64,000 nt of DNA from UBA9926 sp913064795 (GCA_045560765.1 JBJKZD010000010.1:620001-684000); one strand, 5' to 3'; positions 36,140-45,735 are shown, numbered from the stretch's first letter. The notes: generated by a model not told the origin, from the letters alone. Numbers and translations: made by a program.

Positions 36140-36900
36140 TAGCGCGCGAAAACCCAGTCTCTGTCAGAACTTAAATCGGGATGATACCGATAGCCATCGA
36201 CATCAAAGGATTTCAACTTTTCCGGTTGGGTTAAACGCTGCTTGATAATGTACTGAGCCATCAGGCCCCTCGCGCGTTTCGCATAGAAGCTAATGATTTT
36301 GAGCTGCCCATTACTGGTATCTTTGAAGACCGGGTTAATGACACGAACGCCTTTGAGTTGCCCGAGGTCAACGGCTTTAAAGTACTCATTGGAAGCGAGG
36401 TTAATCAAGTGCGGATTTTTTGAATTGCCAAACCCAGATTTAATAGCTTCGGCAATGGCATCCCGCCAAAAGTCATAAAGATCTCCTCCGCGTTTGTTCT
36501 CGAGTTGCGTACCCATCTCGAGCCGATAAGGCTTAATCAGATCAAGTGGCCTCAATAACCCGTAAAGACCGGAGAGGATTCGAAGGTTTTTCTGAGCAAA
36601 ATTCAGGTCCCTGGGTGAAAGGGATTCTGCTTGAAGTCCGAGATAGACATCGCCCTTGAACGCAAAGATGGATTGCCGGCGTTCCCCAGAGGCAGGGGTC
36701 CAGGCTTGAAATCGCTCATGATTTAAGGCGGCAAGTTTGGGGCTGATTTTCATCATGCCAGAAAGATCCTGGGGGGATTTTGCTTTCATTAGTTTGGCGA
36801 GTGTAGCAGCCTGTTTGAGGAGTACCGGTGCCGTTGATTTGTCGGTAGGAACGACGCTTTCATAATCAAGCGTCTTCGCGGGGGAGATCAGCGTTAACAT
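36139..36900 (-). CDS. yaaA: Peroxide stress protein YaaA (DUF328)
   Basis: 253 aa, full length. It opens MLTLISPAKTLDYES, and carries LAALNHERFQAW, FKGDVYLGLQAESLS, the GLYGLLRPLDLIKPYRLEMGT segment and KRARGLMAQYIIKQRL. YaaA is a DNA-binding protein that limits intracellular iron damage under peroxide stress. It is the first gene of a minus-strand cluster reaching the NUDIX gene. Confidence 0.95.
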   Translation of the reverse strand: MLTLISPAKTLDYESVVPTDKSTAPVLLKQAATLAKLMKAKSPQDLSGMMKISPKLAALNHERFQAWTPASGERRQSIFAFKGDVYLGLQAESLSPRDLNFAQKNLRILSGLYGLLRPLDLIKPYRLEMGTQLENKRGGDLYDFWRDAIAEAIKSGFGNSKNPHLINLASNEYFKAVDLGQLKGVRVINPVFKDTSNGQLKIISFYAKRARGLMAQYIIKQRLTQPEKLKSFDVDGYRYHPDLSSDRDWVFAR

Positions 36901-37637
36901 GGCGAGAGAACAATCGTTGCGAATTTACGTCGATGATAACTGACCCGCGCCGGTTTGGCATCGCTTTCTTACCAGCTGCCTAAATATTGAGTTGAAAAGT
37001 GGGTTTTCTGAGTGAAAAAGCCCGGTTATGAGTGGCAGGCGTTCAGGCAAAAGCAAAAACGCTGCATTCTTGGGCGATTTGATAATTTGGTTGCAGAATT
37101 CGGTCAAAGGCCTAGAATCAAAATGAAGACGAAAAACGACCGTCCGGTCCATTGGTTTATGAGCTAAAAAAATTGCCGGTAGCACGTTACAGGATGGATC
37201 AGTGGGTTTTTTCACACGGGGTCATGAGGAATTTCCGGGCACTAATGGGCGATTGTGTGGGCTTGATACCACCACTGTGACTGTTCACAGCAGATGCTTT
37301 TTGCAATAGATCTTCTGAAGACAATGGCTGGTCTATGTAATCGATCGGCTACAAAGGCTCAGCGTTAATGGACCAGCTTTTGCCCTCGATGATTGTGTTT
37401 GAGTGATAGGACAGGGTCATCGGTATAGTCTTTCATTAAAGGCTTGCGGCGCGTTTTTGAGTAGCAGATCGGTTGTGAGACTGAGAGCAGTCGGGAAAAT
37501 GATTGCCATTAAAATGAGGGCACGATAGTGCGTTTAAAAAGTGCGCGTTTAGCGATTTAGACTGTGAGTTAGCGATTTGAACTGTGAGATAGCGCTTGAG
37601 AATGTTCGATGCACGACAAATTTAAAGGAGAGTCGAG
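36901..37637. other. 737-bp intergenic region upstream of the FecR-like gene
   Basis: No gene is supported. A 96-codon frame on the minus strand (36925-37215) lacks an RBS. Near the 3' end, a 20-bp tandem repeat (37550-37589, third partial copy to 37600) precedes the AAAGGAG ribosome binding site at 37624-37630. The gap holds room for a regulator binding site or small RNA, but nothing was identified. Confidence 0.5.
37550..37600. repeat. 20-bp tandem repeat upstream of the FecR-like gene
   Basis: Two copies of about 20 bp (TAGCGATTTAGACTGTGAGT and TAGCGATTTGAACTGTGAGA) are followed by a partial third (TAGCGCTTGAG). It ends about 38 bases before the best ATG of the downstream gene, so it lies in or just before its leader. 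Confidence 0.8.
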
Positions 37638-37671
37638 ATGAAAGCAGATCAGTTGGGACAGCCATGTATTG

Positions 37672-38643
37672 GTGAATCGCGGATGCTTTGTTCGCGCCCG
37701 AAAAATTCTATCGATAGGGTTATCGGCGCTGTGGCTGGCGCTCTTCGCGGGGTCGGTTGCGGCAGAGCCCGCGACAAGAAGTCCCGTAGGAAAGTTGATG
37801 GATCCCTCTGGGTCGGTTGAATATAGCCGTGACGGCGAGAAGTGGCGTGCCGTGACACGCGCAAAGTATCTGTTTGCAGGTTATTTGATTCGGACTGGGG
37901 ACGATGGTTCGAGTAATTTTGTCAACCAAACCTCGGGATTGGCTCAGAAGTTGGGCGCCAATGTTTCGGCAACGGTCAGCAGCGATGGTTTGAGCGTCGA
38001 TGCTGGTGATGTCTCAGATCCCTTCAGCACCGAGGCGGGTTTAATGGATGGTCTTGCTAATAAATTTGCATCGGCCCAGCGCTACACGACTGTGCGGCGG
38101 GCGGTCAAAAAGCCGGGTGAACCAGAGTGCAATGTCAAAATTCGTCTCGCTCGAAAAATTACTGTATCCGAAGGCTTTGCTGATTTGGTTTGGGATAAGG
38201 CCTGTCCAAACAGTGCTTTTCAATTGGTCTTAGGCGATCAGTCTTTTGAAGTCGACGGGGTGGATGAAGCGGCTGATCATGTTCGATATCGAATTCCTGT
38301 GCCAAATGCAGGTGAATATAATTTGAGTTTACATGTCCTAGAGGATGGCGAAGTGGTCTATCAGCCGAGGCGTCCAGGCAAGCTCAAAGTCATATCCTCC
38401 GAAGAGGAGGCACAAATCCAAACAGCTGTGATGGCGATGGGTGATGACTTTTTTGCCCAAGCCGACGTTTTTGAACAGCATGGGCTGTTGGTGCCAGCCA
38501 TGGATGCCTACCGCGCTTATTTCGAGGCGTATCCCGACGATATTGAAATGAAGCCTCTGTTCATCGCGAACCTGCAGTCGCTGCAACTGATGGTGGAAAA
38601 AACTGCCGAAGCTCAGAAATATAATGCGTTTATTTCTGAGTAG
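37672..38643 (+). CDS. FecR-like secreted protein with C-terminal TPR-like region
   Basis: About 323 aa as read from GTG 37672. A signal peptide (LSIGLSALWLALFAGSVAAEP) precedes a FecR-like beta domain (about 40-120: GKLMDPSGSVEYSRDGEKWRAV, AGYLIRTGDDGSSNFV) and C-terminal helices resembling a TPR pair (about 255-300). The strongest RBS (AAAGGAGAG) and ATG at 37638 are out of frame; removing one G from GGG at 37655-37657 would give a longer start MKADQLDSHVLVNRG continuous with this frame. So either a weak GTG start is used or there is a one-base error. It is followed 49 bases later by the cyclase gene. Confidence 0.75.
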   Translation: MNRGCFVRARKILSIGLSALWLALFAGSVAAEPATRSPVGKLMDPSGSVEYSRDGEKWRAVTRAKYLFAGYLIRTGDDGSSNFVNQTSGLAQKLGANVSATVSSDGLSVDAGDVSDPFSTEAGLMDGLANKFASAQRYTTVRRAVKKPGEPECNVKIRLARKITVSEGFADLVWDKACPNSAFQLVLGDQSFEVDGVDEAADHVRYRIPVPNAGEYNLSLHVLEDGEVVYQPRRPGKLKVISSEEEAQIQTAVMAMGDDFFAQADVFEQHGLLVPAMDAYRAYFEAYPDDIEMKPLFIANLQSLQLMVEKTAEAQKYNAFISE

Positions 38644-38692
38644 ATTTCGAAATTTGGTGCGCAACCAAGGGTTTTGAAATGATTATTCTGAA

Positions 38693-40774
38693 ATGAATGT
38701 ATTGACGATGATGAAGGGCAGGTTCGACCTGCCCTTGGTTTTTTTAATCTTTGTTGCGGCGCTATTCCTTGAATATGAGGAAGCGTTCACAATTATTGAG
38801 GATGAAACGATTTCCTATCGGCATCTTGCCCGTTCGGACTATGGTGATCCAAGCATTATAGCGCCTAGTCAAGATGTCACCGTGGTGTACACCGATGAAG
38901 CATTCTACGAAGAGTACGGTGTGTATCCTCTGCGAAGGGTTGACCTGGCGACGATTATTTCGCGGTTAGGTGATATGGGCGCTGCGGTGATCGGTGTGGA
39001 TATGTTGTTGGATTTTAATAGCGCCTATAACGAAGACCCGACCTTGATCCAGGCCATTGAAGGCGCAGGTAACGTACTGCTGGTCTCCCAAGCGGTCATC
39101 GAAGAGGGGATCTATCAAGAAACCAATTTTGCGATTCCTAAGTTTTCAAATGTCGCGGAGAGTGGCTATTCCAATATCTCATCGAATAGTCAATTGGCAG
39201 AGACCATGGTCCGGCTTCGAATTTATCCGGACATTGCGGACCGTGATGGCGGATGGCCGTTTGCGGTAAAAGCCCTGTCCATGTTCTCAGGGGAAGCACC
39301 GTCGATTGAAGATAACCAGTTGATGATGGGTGGTCGGAGGATAGCCGAATTGGATCAAAATTATGATCTTTATCTCGATTATCCCAAGCTACCCAAAAAA
39401 CTTGATGGAGAGGGCCAGCGTGCCCGTCATGAGTCGGTGGGTATCCCAGCAGGGGATATTTTATTTTTAGATGAAGAAGAGCTGGAAGATTACGCGTGGT
39501 TGGTTGAAGACAAGATTGTGTTGATCGGAGAAGTGGCTGAGGTGGCGCATGATCAATTTGAAACGCCGGCTGGCAACATCTTTGGAGTCAATATCATCGC
39601 CAGCGAGATCGAAACCCTGCTGAAGGGTGGACCGCTCAAAGCCGCGAGTCTCGGCAATGAAGCCTTGATTGCTATGGCTTTGCTGATCTTGATGATGGTA
39701 ACGGGGTTTATGGCCTCGCCCCTTTTGCGAAATGGGCTCAGCGCGATGGGCCTTTTGTCGTTTGTGGTGTTTAGTTTTTGGATGTACGTCCAGCAAGGCA
39801 TTGTTGTTTCCATGGTTCCAAACGCTTTTGCGGTGATTCTGTCCGTGATTCTGATTAACGGGCGTTTTTATCTCAATGAAATGGGGCAAAAAGCCTATAT
39901 CAAAGATGCCTTTGGCCAGTATTTGTCGCCCACGGTGGTTGCAGATTTGGTTAAAGATCCAGATAAACTGACCCTTGGCGGCGAAGAGCGTGAAATGACG
40001 GCCTATTTCTCAGATATCGCAGGGTTTTCAACGTTTTCTGAGGGAATGACGCCCACTCAGCTGGTCGAATTTCTAAACGAGTATTTGACCGAAATGTGCG
40101 ATTTGATCATCGCCTCCGATGGTACGATTGATAAATTCGAGGGAGATGCGATTATCGCTTTTTGGGGCGCTCCCATTGATCAGCCCTCCCATGCAAGACA
40201 GGCTTGTTTTGCCAGCATTGATATGAACAAGGCATTGATGAACCTTAGAGCGCATTGGATGGGACAGGGATTGCCTAAAGTGTCGGTGCGGATGGGGGTC
40301 AATACTGGTCGAATGGTCGTTGGTAATATGGGTTCTAGCCAGCGGATTAACTATACCATCATGGGTGACGCTGTTAATTTGGCAGCTCGCCTGGAAGGCG
40401 CCAATAAAGCTTTTGGTTCTGATCTGATGATTTCTGAAGCCACCTATTTGCAATGTGCTGACGACGTCGATGTTCGAGAGCTCGATATTATTCGAGTCGT
40501 GGGTAAGGCTGAACCCATTCGTGTTTATCAACTGCTCGATCGCAAGAACCAGACGAGTGGTACGCTTGCAGATGTTGTAGAACGCTATGGGCAGGGACTC
40601 AAGCTTATTCGAGATCGCAACTTTGTTGATGCTGAGGCGGCGTTTAAGGCTTGTGTTGATTTGATGCCCGATGATGGGCCCTCAAAGACCCACCTGGCTC
40701 GGGTGGAAGACTTTTTGCGAACGCCGCCTCCAGCCGATTGGGATGGCGTGATGGAACTCAAGGAAAAAGGCTAA
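38693..40774 (+). CDS. CHASE2 domain class III adenylate/guanylate cyclase
   Basis: 693 aa. An N-terminal membrane helix (about 12-27) is followed by an extracytoplasmic CHASE2 domain (about 30-320), three to four closely spaced membrane helices (about 325-400) and a cyclase domain from about 420 to 620. Metal-binding Asp441 (YFSDIAGFSTFSE) and Asp485 in DKFEGDAI, with Lys481, and the GDAVNLAARLE segment near Asp559 are intact, so it should be active. A helical C-terminus of about 70 residues resembles a TPR. It probably makes cAMP in response to an envelope signal, perhaps with the adjacent FecR-like protein. Confidence 0.9.
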   Translation: MNVLTMMKGRFDLPLVFLIFVAALFLEYEEAFTIIEDETISYRHLARSDYGDPSIIAPSQDVTVVYTDEAFYEEYGVYPLRRVDLATIISRLGDMGAAVIGVDMLLDFNSAYNEDPTLIQAIEGAGNVLLVSQAVIEEGIYQETNFAIPKFSNVAESGYSNISSNSQLAETMVRLRIYPDIADRDGGWPFAVKALSMFSGEAPSIEDNQLMMGGRRIAELDQNYDLYLDYPKLPKKLDGEGQRARHESVGIPAGDILFLDEEELEDYAWLVEDKIVLIGEVAEVAHDQFETPAGNIFGVNIIASEIETLLKGGPLKAASLGNEALIAMALLILMMVTGFMASPLLRNGLSAMGLLSFVVFSFWMYVQQGIVVSMVPNAFAVILSVILINGRFYLNEMGQKAYIKDAFGQYLSPTVVADLVKDPDKLTLGGEEREMTAYFSDIAGFSTFSEGMTPTQLVEFLNEYLTEMCDLIIASDGTIDKFEGDAIIAFWGAPIDQPSHARQACFASIDMNKALMNLRAHWMGQGLPKVSVRMGVNTGRMVVGNMGSSQRINYTIMGDAVNLAARLEGANKAFGSDLMISEATYLQCADDVDVRELDIIRVVGKAEPIRVYQLLDRKNQTSGTLADVVERYGQGLKLIRDRNFVDAEAAFKACVDLMPDDGPSKTHLARVEDFLRTPPPADWDGVMELKEKG

Positions 40775-40777
40775 GCA

Positions 40778-41098
40778 ATGGCAGGACCTATTCAGCAGTC
40801 GATCTATAGTGATCTTCAGGCGGATTTTGATCCGGCTTACCTCGTGGTGACCAATGAAAGTCATCGGCACAATGTGCCGCCTGGCTCGGAGAGTCATTTT
40901 AAAGTGGTTGTGGTGTCATCTTTATTTGAAAACCAGAGATTGGTGCACCGGCACCAAAGCATTAATCGCACGCTAGCCAAACAGTTAGCGCATGAGATAC
41001 ATGCGCTGGCGATTCACGCTTATACCCCAGAGGATTGGTCTGCGAAGGGTGGTGAAGCGCCGTTGTCTCCGAATTGCCTCGGTGGGGAGCAAACCTAG
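40778..41098 (+). CDS. BolA-family protein
   Basis: 106 aa, starting 3 bases after the cyclase stop. The BolA fold motif is complete: LVVTNESHRHNVPPGSESHFKVVVVSSLFENQRLVHRHQSINRTLAKQL, including the conserved His pairs and the LVHRHQ helix-turn. BolA proteins bind Grx4-type 2Fe-2S clusters and act in iron regulation, and some bind DNA. The close spacing suggests cotranscription with the cyclase. Confidence 0.93.
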   Translation: MAGPIQQSIYSDLQADFDPAYLVVTNESHRHNVPPGSESHFKVVVVSSLFENQRLVHRHQSINRTLAKQLAHEIHALAIHAYTPEDWSAKGGEAPLSPNCLGGEQT

Positions 41099-41109
41099 CC
41101 GAGTCGCTC

Positions 41110-41814
41110 ATGTTTTCAGAGTCCCAAGCCTTGCCCGTGATCCCGCTGTGCATCGGAGAGTTTAATCTCTCCGTGCCGGTTGTTCGTGGCAGACGAAAAA
41201 CCTTGGCTCTGGTCGTCAATGCTGGAGGGGAAATCGAATGCCGAGTGCCCAAGCGTTGTGCTTGGCGCGACATAGAGCAGTTTGTGTGCAGCAACCTCGA
41301 CTGGATCGGCCGGACTCATCGCGCCGTTGCCGCGCAAGTTCGCCGGCCTCGGCCGCGCTTTGAAGCCGGCGCAGTGCACTACTTTTTGGGACAGCCCTAT
41401 CGATTGCAGCTTTTCCCTGGGAAGCGCACACGGATAAAACGGGTCAACGAAATCCTAGAGCTGAGCTCTAATTTGACAGAGGCAGCGCAACTTGAAGGCT
41501 GTTTAGATCGTTGGTATCGAGATCAGGCTGAGCGGATTTTCGCTTATCGGCAGCAGTGCTTAATTGCGCGTCATCAGATTACTGCACCAACTGAGCTGAA
41601 AGTCCGAAAAATGCGCGCCAAGTGGGGCAGCTGCAGTCAATCCGGGCTCATCACACTGAATCTTTGGTTGATCACTCAGGACATTCGTGCGATCGATTAT
41701 GTAATTTTGCATGAACTGTGTCATCTCAGTCACTTCAACCACACCCCAGATTTTTACGCACATCTTGCGGCCCTGATGCCCGACTGGGAGCGTCGACGAG
41801 ACCTGCTTATTTGA
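41110..41814 (+). CDS. YgjP-like M48-type metallopeptidase domain protein
   Basis: 234 aa from ATG 41110; an upstream TTG frame inside bolA was not used. The zinc motif HELCHLSHFNHTPDFY near the C-terminus (HExxH with downstream His) and KMRAKWGSCSQSGLITLNLWLI match the YgjP/WLM-like family. The family is predicted to be zinc peptidases; the substrate is unknown. RBS is weak. Confidence 0.88.
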   Translation: MFSESQALPVIPLCIGEFNLSVPVVRGRRKTLALVVNAGGEIECRVPKRCAWRDIEQFVCSNLDWIGRTHRAVAAQVRRPRPRFEAGAVHYFLGQPYRLQLFPGKRTRIKRVNEILELSSNLTEAAQLEGCLDRWYRDQAERIFAYRQQCLIARHQITAPTELKVRKMRAKWGSCSQSGLITLNLWLITQDIRAIDYVILHELCHLSHFNHTPDFYAHLAALMPDWERRRDLLI

Positions 41815-41871
41815 TGGGCGCCTTGCATGCTGCAGTTGCGAGCCAAATCGCAAGGTTGGACATTGCCTGTT

Positions 41872-42495
41872 TTAAAAGGCGCTGAGCCAGTCCTCTACCC
41901 AGGGCCGAACTTGGTCGACAATCAGAGGCTGCGCCTCAGCCTTTGGATGGATGCCATCGGCCTGAATTAGATCTCTTCGGGTTGCGACACCGTCGAGGGG
42001 AAATGGAATGAACCCCGTGAGGGCTGTCTCACTGGCGATGGTTCTAAAAACAGCTTCAAACGCGGCGGTGTAACGGCGCCCGTAATTAGGAGGCAGTACC
42101 ATCCCGACCAAAATGATGTCGATGTCTCGATCGACGCAAAGCTCGATCATTTTTGTCAAATTTTCTTTAATTCTGCTGATGGGGTAGCCACGCAGCCCGT
42201 CGTTGCCTCCAAGTTCTAAAATCACCAGATCTGGATTGTGAACGCTGAGTGCTTTTTGTAATCGGAGAATACCACCCGTCGTGGTTTCACCACTGACGCT
42301 GGCATTGACCAGTTGGACACTGGGTGCACGCATTGACAGCTCCTCCGCGAGCAGTGCTGGCCAGCTCTCAGCTGGGGTCATCCCGTAACCCGCACTGAGG
42401 CTGTCACCAAAAACAAGGATGGACCTGTTGGCGCTTGCTTGCGTAAAACCAAGTAGGAAAACTAGGGAGAAGAGCAGTAATTGTCCCCGAGGCAT
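41872..42495 (-). CDS. tesA: GDSL-family arylesterase/acyl-CoA thioesterase (TesA-like)
   Basis: About 207 aa from ATG 42495; an in-frame ATG at 42546 is possible. A signal peptide (FSLVFLLGFTQASA) leads to the SGNH blocks: GDSLSAGYG with the catalytic Ser, NASVSGETTTGG, LELGGNDGLRG and DGIHPKAEAQ with the catalytic Asp-His. It is periplasmic and, in E. coli, lies divergent from ybbA-ybbP, the same arrangement as here. Confidence 0.9.
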   Translation of the reverse strand: MPRGQLLLFSLVFLLGFTQASANRSILVFGDSLSAGYGMTPAESWPALLAEELSMRAPSVQLVNASVSGETTTGGILRLQKALSVHNPDLVILELGGNDGLRGYPISRIKENLTKMIELCVDRDIDIILVGMVLPPNYGRRYTAAFEAVFRTIASETALTGFIPFPLDGVATRRDLIQADGIHPKAEAQPLIVDQVRPWVEDWLSAF

Positions 42496-42535
42496 GCGAA
42501 TATGGGTTTTTTTTTGAGGGCGGTGTAGCGAAAGA

Positions 42536-43249
42536 ATGTCGTGCATGATTAAAGCAACTGAAGTGGCGAAAGTGGTCGACACCAGCGAGGGTGCGTTGGT
42601 GATTTTGGAAGGGATTTCCCTTGAAATCAACCAAGGGCAGTCTGTGGCGATTGTTGGCGCTTCCGGGTCGGGAAAGACAACGTTGCTGAGCCTGATGGCG
42701 GGTCTCGATTCGCCGACAAGCGGCGAGATCGTACTGGGTGGTGATCAGGTTATCACGGCGATGGACGAGGCCGAGCGGGCTGCCGTTCGTGGCGCCATGG
42801 TAGGATTTGTTTTCCAGACTTTCCAGCTTCTGGGAAGTCTTAGTGCACTGGAAAACGTCATGCTTCCCGCGGAACTTAGAGGCGAGGCCTCGGCCCTTGA
42901 TAATGCGAAGGCGCTCCTTGAGCGAGTCGGCTTAGGGCACCGTCTGCAACACTATCCAAGACAGTTATCCGGAGGGGAACAGCAAAGGGTTGCCATTGCT
43001 CGGGCATTTGCCTCCAATCCATCCATTCTCTTTGCAGATGAGCCAACCGGCAACCTAGATTCGAAAACCGGCGATAAAATTATTGACCTATTGTTCGAGT
43101 TGAACGCAGATTTTGGTACGACTCTCGTCCTAGTGACCCACGATTCTCGACTCGCGGCGCTGTGCGATGCCTCGATCCGAATTGAAGCAGGACAGTTAGT
43201 TGAAGAAGCCGGCAGTGGAGCAGCGGCGGCAAGCCTGGTTGGTTCATGA
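42536..43249 (+). CDS. ybbA: YbbA-like ABC transporter ATPase
   Basis: 237 aa (ATG at 42536 or 42545). Walker A GASGSGKTT, Q-loop FVFQTFQLL, signature LSGGEQQRVAIARA and Walker B ILFADEPTGNLDS are intact, the LolD/MacB-like subfamily. It overlaps ybbP by four bases and should energise that permease. The system is implicated in lipid or toxin-related envelope tasks but its substrate is unknown. It is divergent from the TesA-like gene, the starts being about 40 bases apart. Confidence 0.93.
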   Translation: MSCMIKATEVAKVVDTSEGALVILEGISLEINQGQSVAIVGASGSGKTTLLSLMAGLDSPTSGEIVLGGDQVITAMDEAERAAVRGAMVGFVFQTFQLLGSLSALENVMLPAELRGEASALDNAKALLERVGLGHRLQHYPRQLSGGEQQRVAIARAFASNPSILFADEPTGNLDSKTGDKIIDLLFELNADFGTTLVLVTHDSRLAALCDASIRIEAGQLVEEAGSGAAAASLVGS

Positions 43250-45735
43250 AGTTAGCATTAACACTGCTATGGAGAGATTGGCGAGGCGGTGAGCTTACTT
43301 TACTGTTGGCTTCTCTGATCGTGGCGGTGGGAACGGTAACGACCATCACATTGTTCGTCGATCGTCTGCAGCAGGCGCTTGTCCTGGAATCGGCATCTTT
43401 TATTGCGGCTGATCGAGTGATTTCATCAAGTCGCGCAATCGACCCTGCTATCATCTCTGCGGCGGATGAATTCGGTTTGGCCCGTAGTGAGACATTGTCT
43501 TTTTTATCAATGGTGTTTTCTGAGGATCGCGCGCAACTCGCAGCGGTCAAAGCAGTGGATGATCAGTACCCGCTGCGCGGCGAGCTGCTCACGTCTTTTC
43601 AGCCCTTTGGCGTTGCGGTGCCGAGAGACGCTGGGCCAGCAGCTGGTCAAGTGTTTATGGAGAGTCGGTTATTTCCCTCCCTGGATACCGAACCGGGCGC
43701 GTCAATTGACGTCGGTGTGCTGACGTTGCCAGCCAGTACAGTCTTGCTCAAGGAGCCAGACCGAGGCGGGGGGTTCGACAGTGTTGCGCCTCGAGTGTTG
43801 ATGCACTTAAGCGATGTGCCCGCCACTGAAATTGTCCAGCCCGGTAGCCGGGTAACCTACCGCTATTTGTTTGCGGGTAGTCCACAGGCATTGGTCGAGT
43901 GGGAGGCGCTCATCAGACCCCAGTTGCCGGATGATGCGCGTCTCTTCGGTGTCAAAGAGGGTGCTGAGCAGATCGGAGAAGCCCTAGACAAGGCGGAGCA
44001 GTTTCTGCTGTTGGGAGGGCTGCTTGGGGTCGTGCTCGCGGGTGTCGCTATTGCGCTATCGGCCAATCGCTATGCGGTACGCCATTTCGACCATGTCGCT
44101 ATCTTAAAAACCTTAGGAGCCGCTCCGGTAACCATAGATCGAATTTACTGCTTTATTTTTCTGGTCCTGGGACTCCTTGCCACGCTGTTTGGCGCGTTGT
44201 GTGGTTTCGCCGTTCAGGCGCTTGTGGCCGAGGTTTTAGCGCCGCTGTTGCCGGTCGCATTACCAGCGCCATCCCTTGTGCCGATCGGCCTCGGATTAAC
44301 AACCGGCATGGTCTGCTTGCTGTCATTTGCCCTACCGCCATTGTTAGCGCTCCGCAATGCAGATCCGGTTCGGGTGATTCGTCGAGACTTGGAGACGGGG
44401 AGTCCCTCTACTTTGCTTGCTTACAGCTTTGGCGCGCTTGGGACATTTGGACTGATGTGGTGGTATAGCAAGGACCTTACTTTAACGTTTCTTCTTTTCA
44501 CCGGAGGTTTGGCCGCTGCGCTGCTGATGGGGTCTATCGCTTTGTTGTTAGTTCGATCGGGTCGTGGAATGGGTCTGCAAGCTGGCAGTGCTTGGCGATT
44601 AGCGATTGCGGGTCTTCGGCGTCGGCAGATGGAAAGTGCCTTGCAAATATTGACCTTTGGGCTCGCGCTGATGCTCCTGCTAACCTTATTCCTGGTTCGC
44701 ACATCTTTGCTTGATGAATGGCGCGATCAGATACCCAAGGATGCCCCCAATCACTTCGCAATGAATATTCTGCCGGATGAGCGCCTGGCTATTCGGGCAT
44801 TCTTAGACGAATCGGGAGTCTCCGTGACGCCGGAGTACCCCATGATCCGGGGCCGTATTACGGCGGTAAACGATCGTGCGCTGGCAGAACGAGCCCCCCG
44901 CGCCGAAAGTGATCGCGGTGCACCGCGACTTAGCTCGAGCCGAAACTTAACCGCAGCGGTCGACCTTCCTCAAGATAATGACATCTTAGAGGGGCGCTGG
45001 TGGGAAGACGCTGGCACCGATACCGCAGAGGTTTCCGTGGAAGAGGTTTTTGCACGGAGCAATGGGTTGGCCCTCGGAGATGTTCTACAGTTTGAAATTG
45101 AGGGACGCCGGTTTGCCACCAAGGTAACGAGCGTACGTTCGGTGGATTGGGACAATATGCAACCCAATTTTTATCTTATTTTTTCACCCCAAGTGCTCGA
45201 TGAATTCCCGTCTACTTTCATGACCAGCTTTTTCTTAGACCCAAATCAAAAGGTTGTGCTCAGCGATTTGCTGCGACAGTTCCCCACGATGACGGTGCTT
45301 GAGGTTGATGCGTTGATCGAGCAGATTCGAAAAATTGTTGCCCAGGTAACACTGGCGGTAGAGTTCGTGCTCGTACTGATCCTGATCTCTGGCGCGATGG
45401 TGTTACTGGCGAGTATTCAAGCGAGTCTCGATGAGCGGATGAAGCAATTTGTAATTCTGAGGACGCTGGGAGCATCGAATCGATTGGTACGGCTGAGTCT
45501 TGCCCTCGAATTTGCAGCGCTTGGCGCCTTCGCGGGACTGCTCGCTGCCCTAGGTTCCGAAATGACGGTCTTTGGCTTAGAGCGAGAAATTTTTGAGCTG
45601 AGCTACTCACCGACGCCTTGGCTATGGGTACTTGGACCTTCCCTCGGGGCGGTGCTGATTGCGCTGGTGGGTATGCTGGCGACGCGTCGAGTGCTCGATC
45701 AATCCCCGGTGACCGTACTGCGAGGGCTCGCCTAA
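43246..45735 (+). CDS. ybbP: YbbP-like FtsX-domain permease
   Basis: 829 aa with two FtsX-type membrane modules: an N-terminal helix (about 17-37), helices at about 255-280, 300-325, 345-370, 405-430, 475-490, and the C-terminal group at about 700-820. Large periplasmic loops lie between. GGLLGVVLAGVAIALSANRYAVRHFDHVAILKTLGA and QFVILRTLGASNRLVRLS are the signature post-helix segments. Together with YbbA it forms a MacB-like, non-transport mechanotransmission or lipid system. It is convergent with and overlaps the deacetylase by four bases. Confidence 0.93.
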   Translation: MKLALTLLWRDWRGGELTLLLASLIVAVGTVTTITLFVDRLQQALVLESASFIAADRVISSSRAIDPAIISAADEFGLARSETLSFLSMVFSEDRAQLAAVKAVDDQYPLRGELLTSFQPFGVAVPRDAGPAAGQVFMESRLFPSLDTEPGASIDVGVLTLPASTVLLKEPDRGGGFDSVAPRVLMHLSDVPATEIVQPGSRVTYRYLFAGSPQALVEWEALIRPQLPDDARLFGVKEGAEQIGEALDKAEQFLLLGGLLGVVLAGVAIALSANRYAVRHFDHVAILKTLGAAPVTIDRIYCFIFLVLGLLATLFGALCGFAVQALVAEVLAPLLPVALPAPSLVPIGLGLTTGMVCLLSFALPPLLALRNADPVRVIRRDLETGSPSTLLAYSFGALGTFGLMWWYSKDLTLTFLLFTGGLAAALLMGSIALLLVRSGRGMGLQAGSAWRLAIAGLRRRQMESALQILTFGLALMLLLTLFLVRTSLLDEWRDQIPKDAPNHFAMNILPDERLAIRAFLDESGVSVTPEYPMIRGRITAVNDRALAERAPRAESDRGAPRLSSSRNLTAAVDLPQDNDILEGRWWEDAGTDTAEVSVEEVFARSNGLALGDVLQFEIEGRRFATKVTSVRSVDWDNMQPNFYLIFSPQVLDEFPSTFMTSFFLDPNQKVVLSDLLRQFPTMTVLEVDALIEQIRKIVAQVTLAVEFVLVLILISGAMVLLASIQASLDERMKQFVILRTLGASNRLVRLSLALEFAALGAFAGLLAALGSEMTVFGLEREIFELSYSPTPWLWVLGPSLGAVLIALVGMLATRRVLDQSPVTVLRGLA

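Noticed and set aside
36925..37215. Possible 96-residue gene on the minus strand
   Set aside because: No ribosome binding site, no family resemblance, low-complexity-free but unstructured composition; treated as chance.
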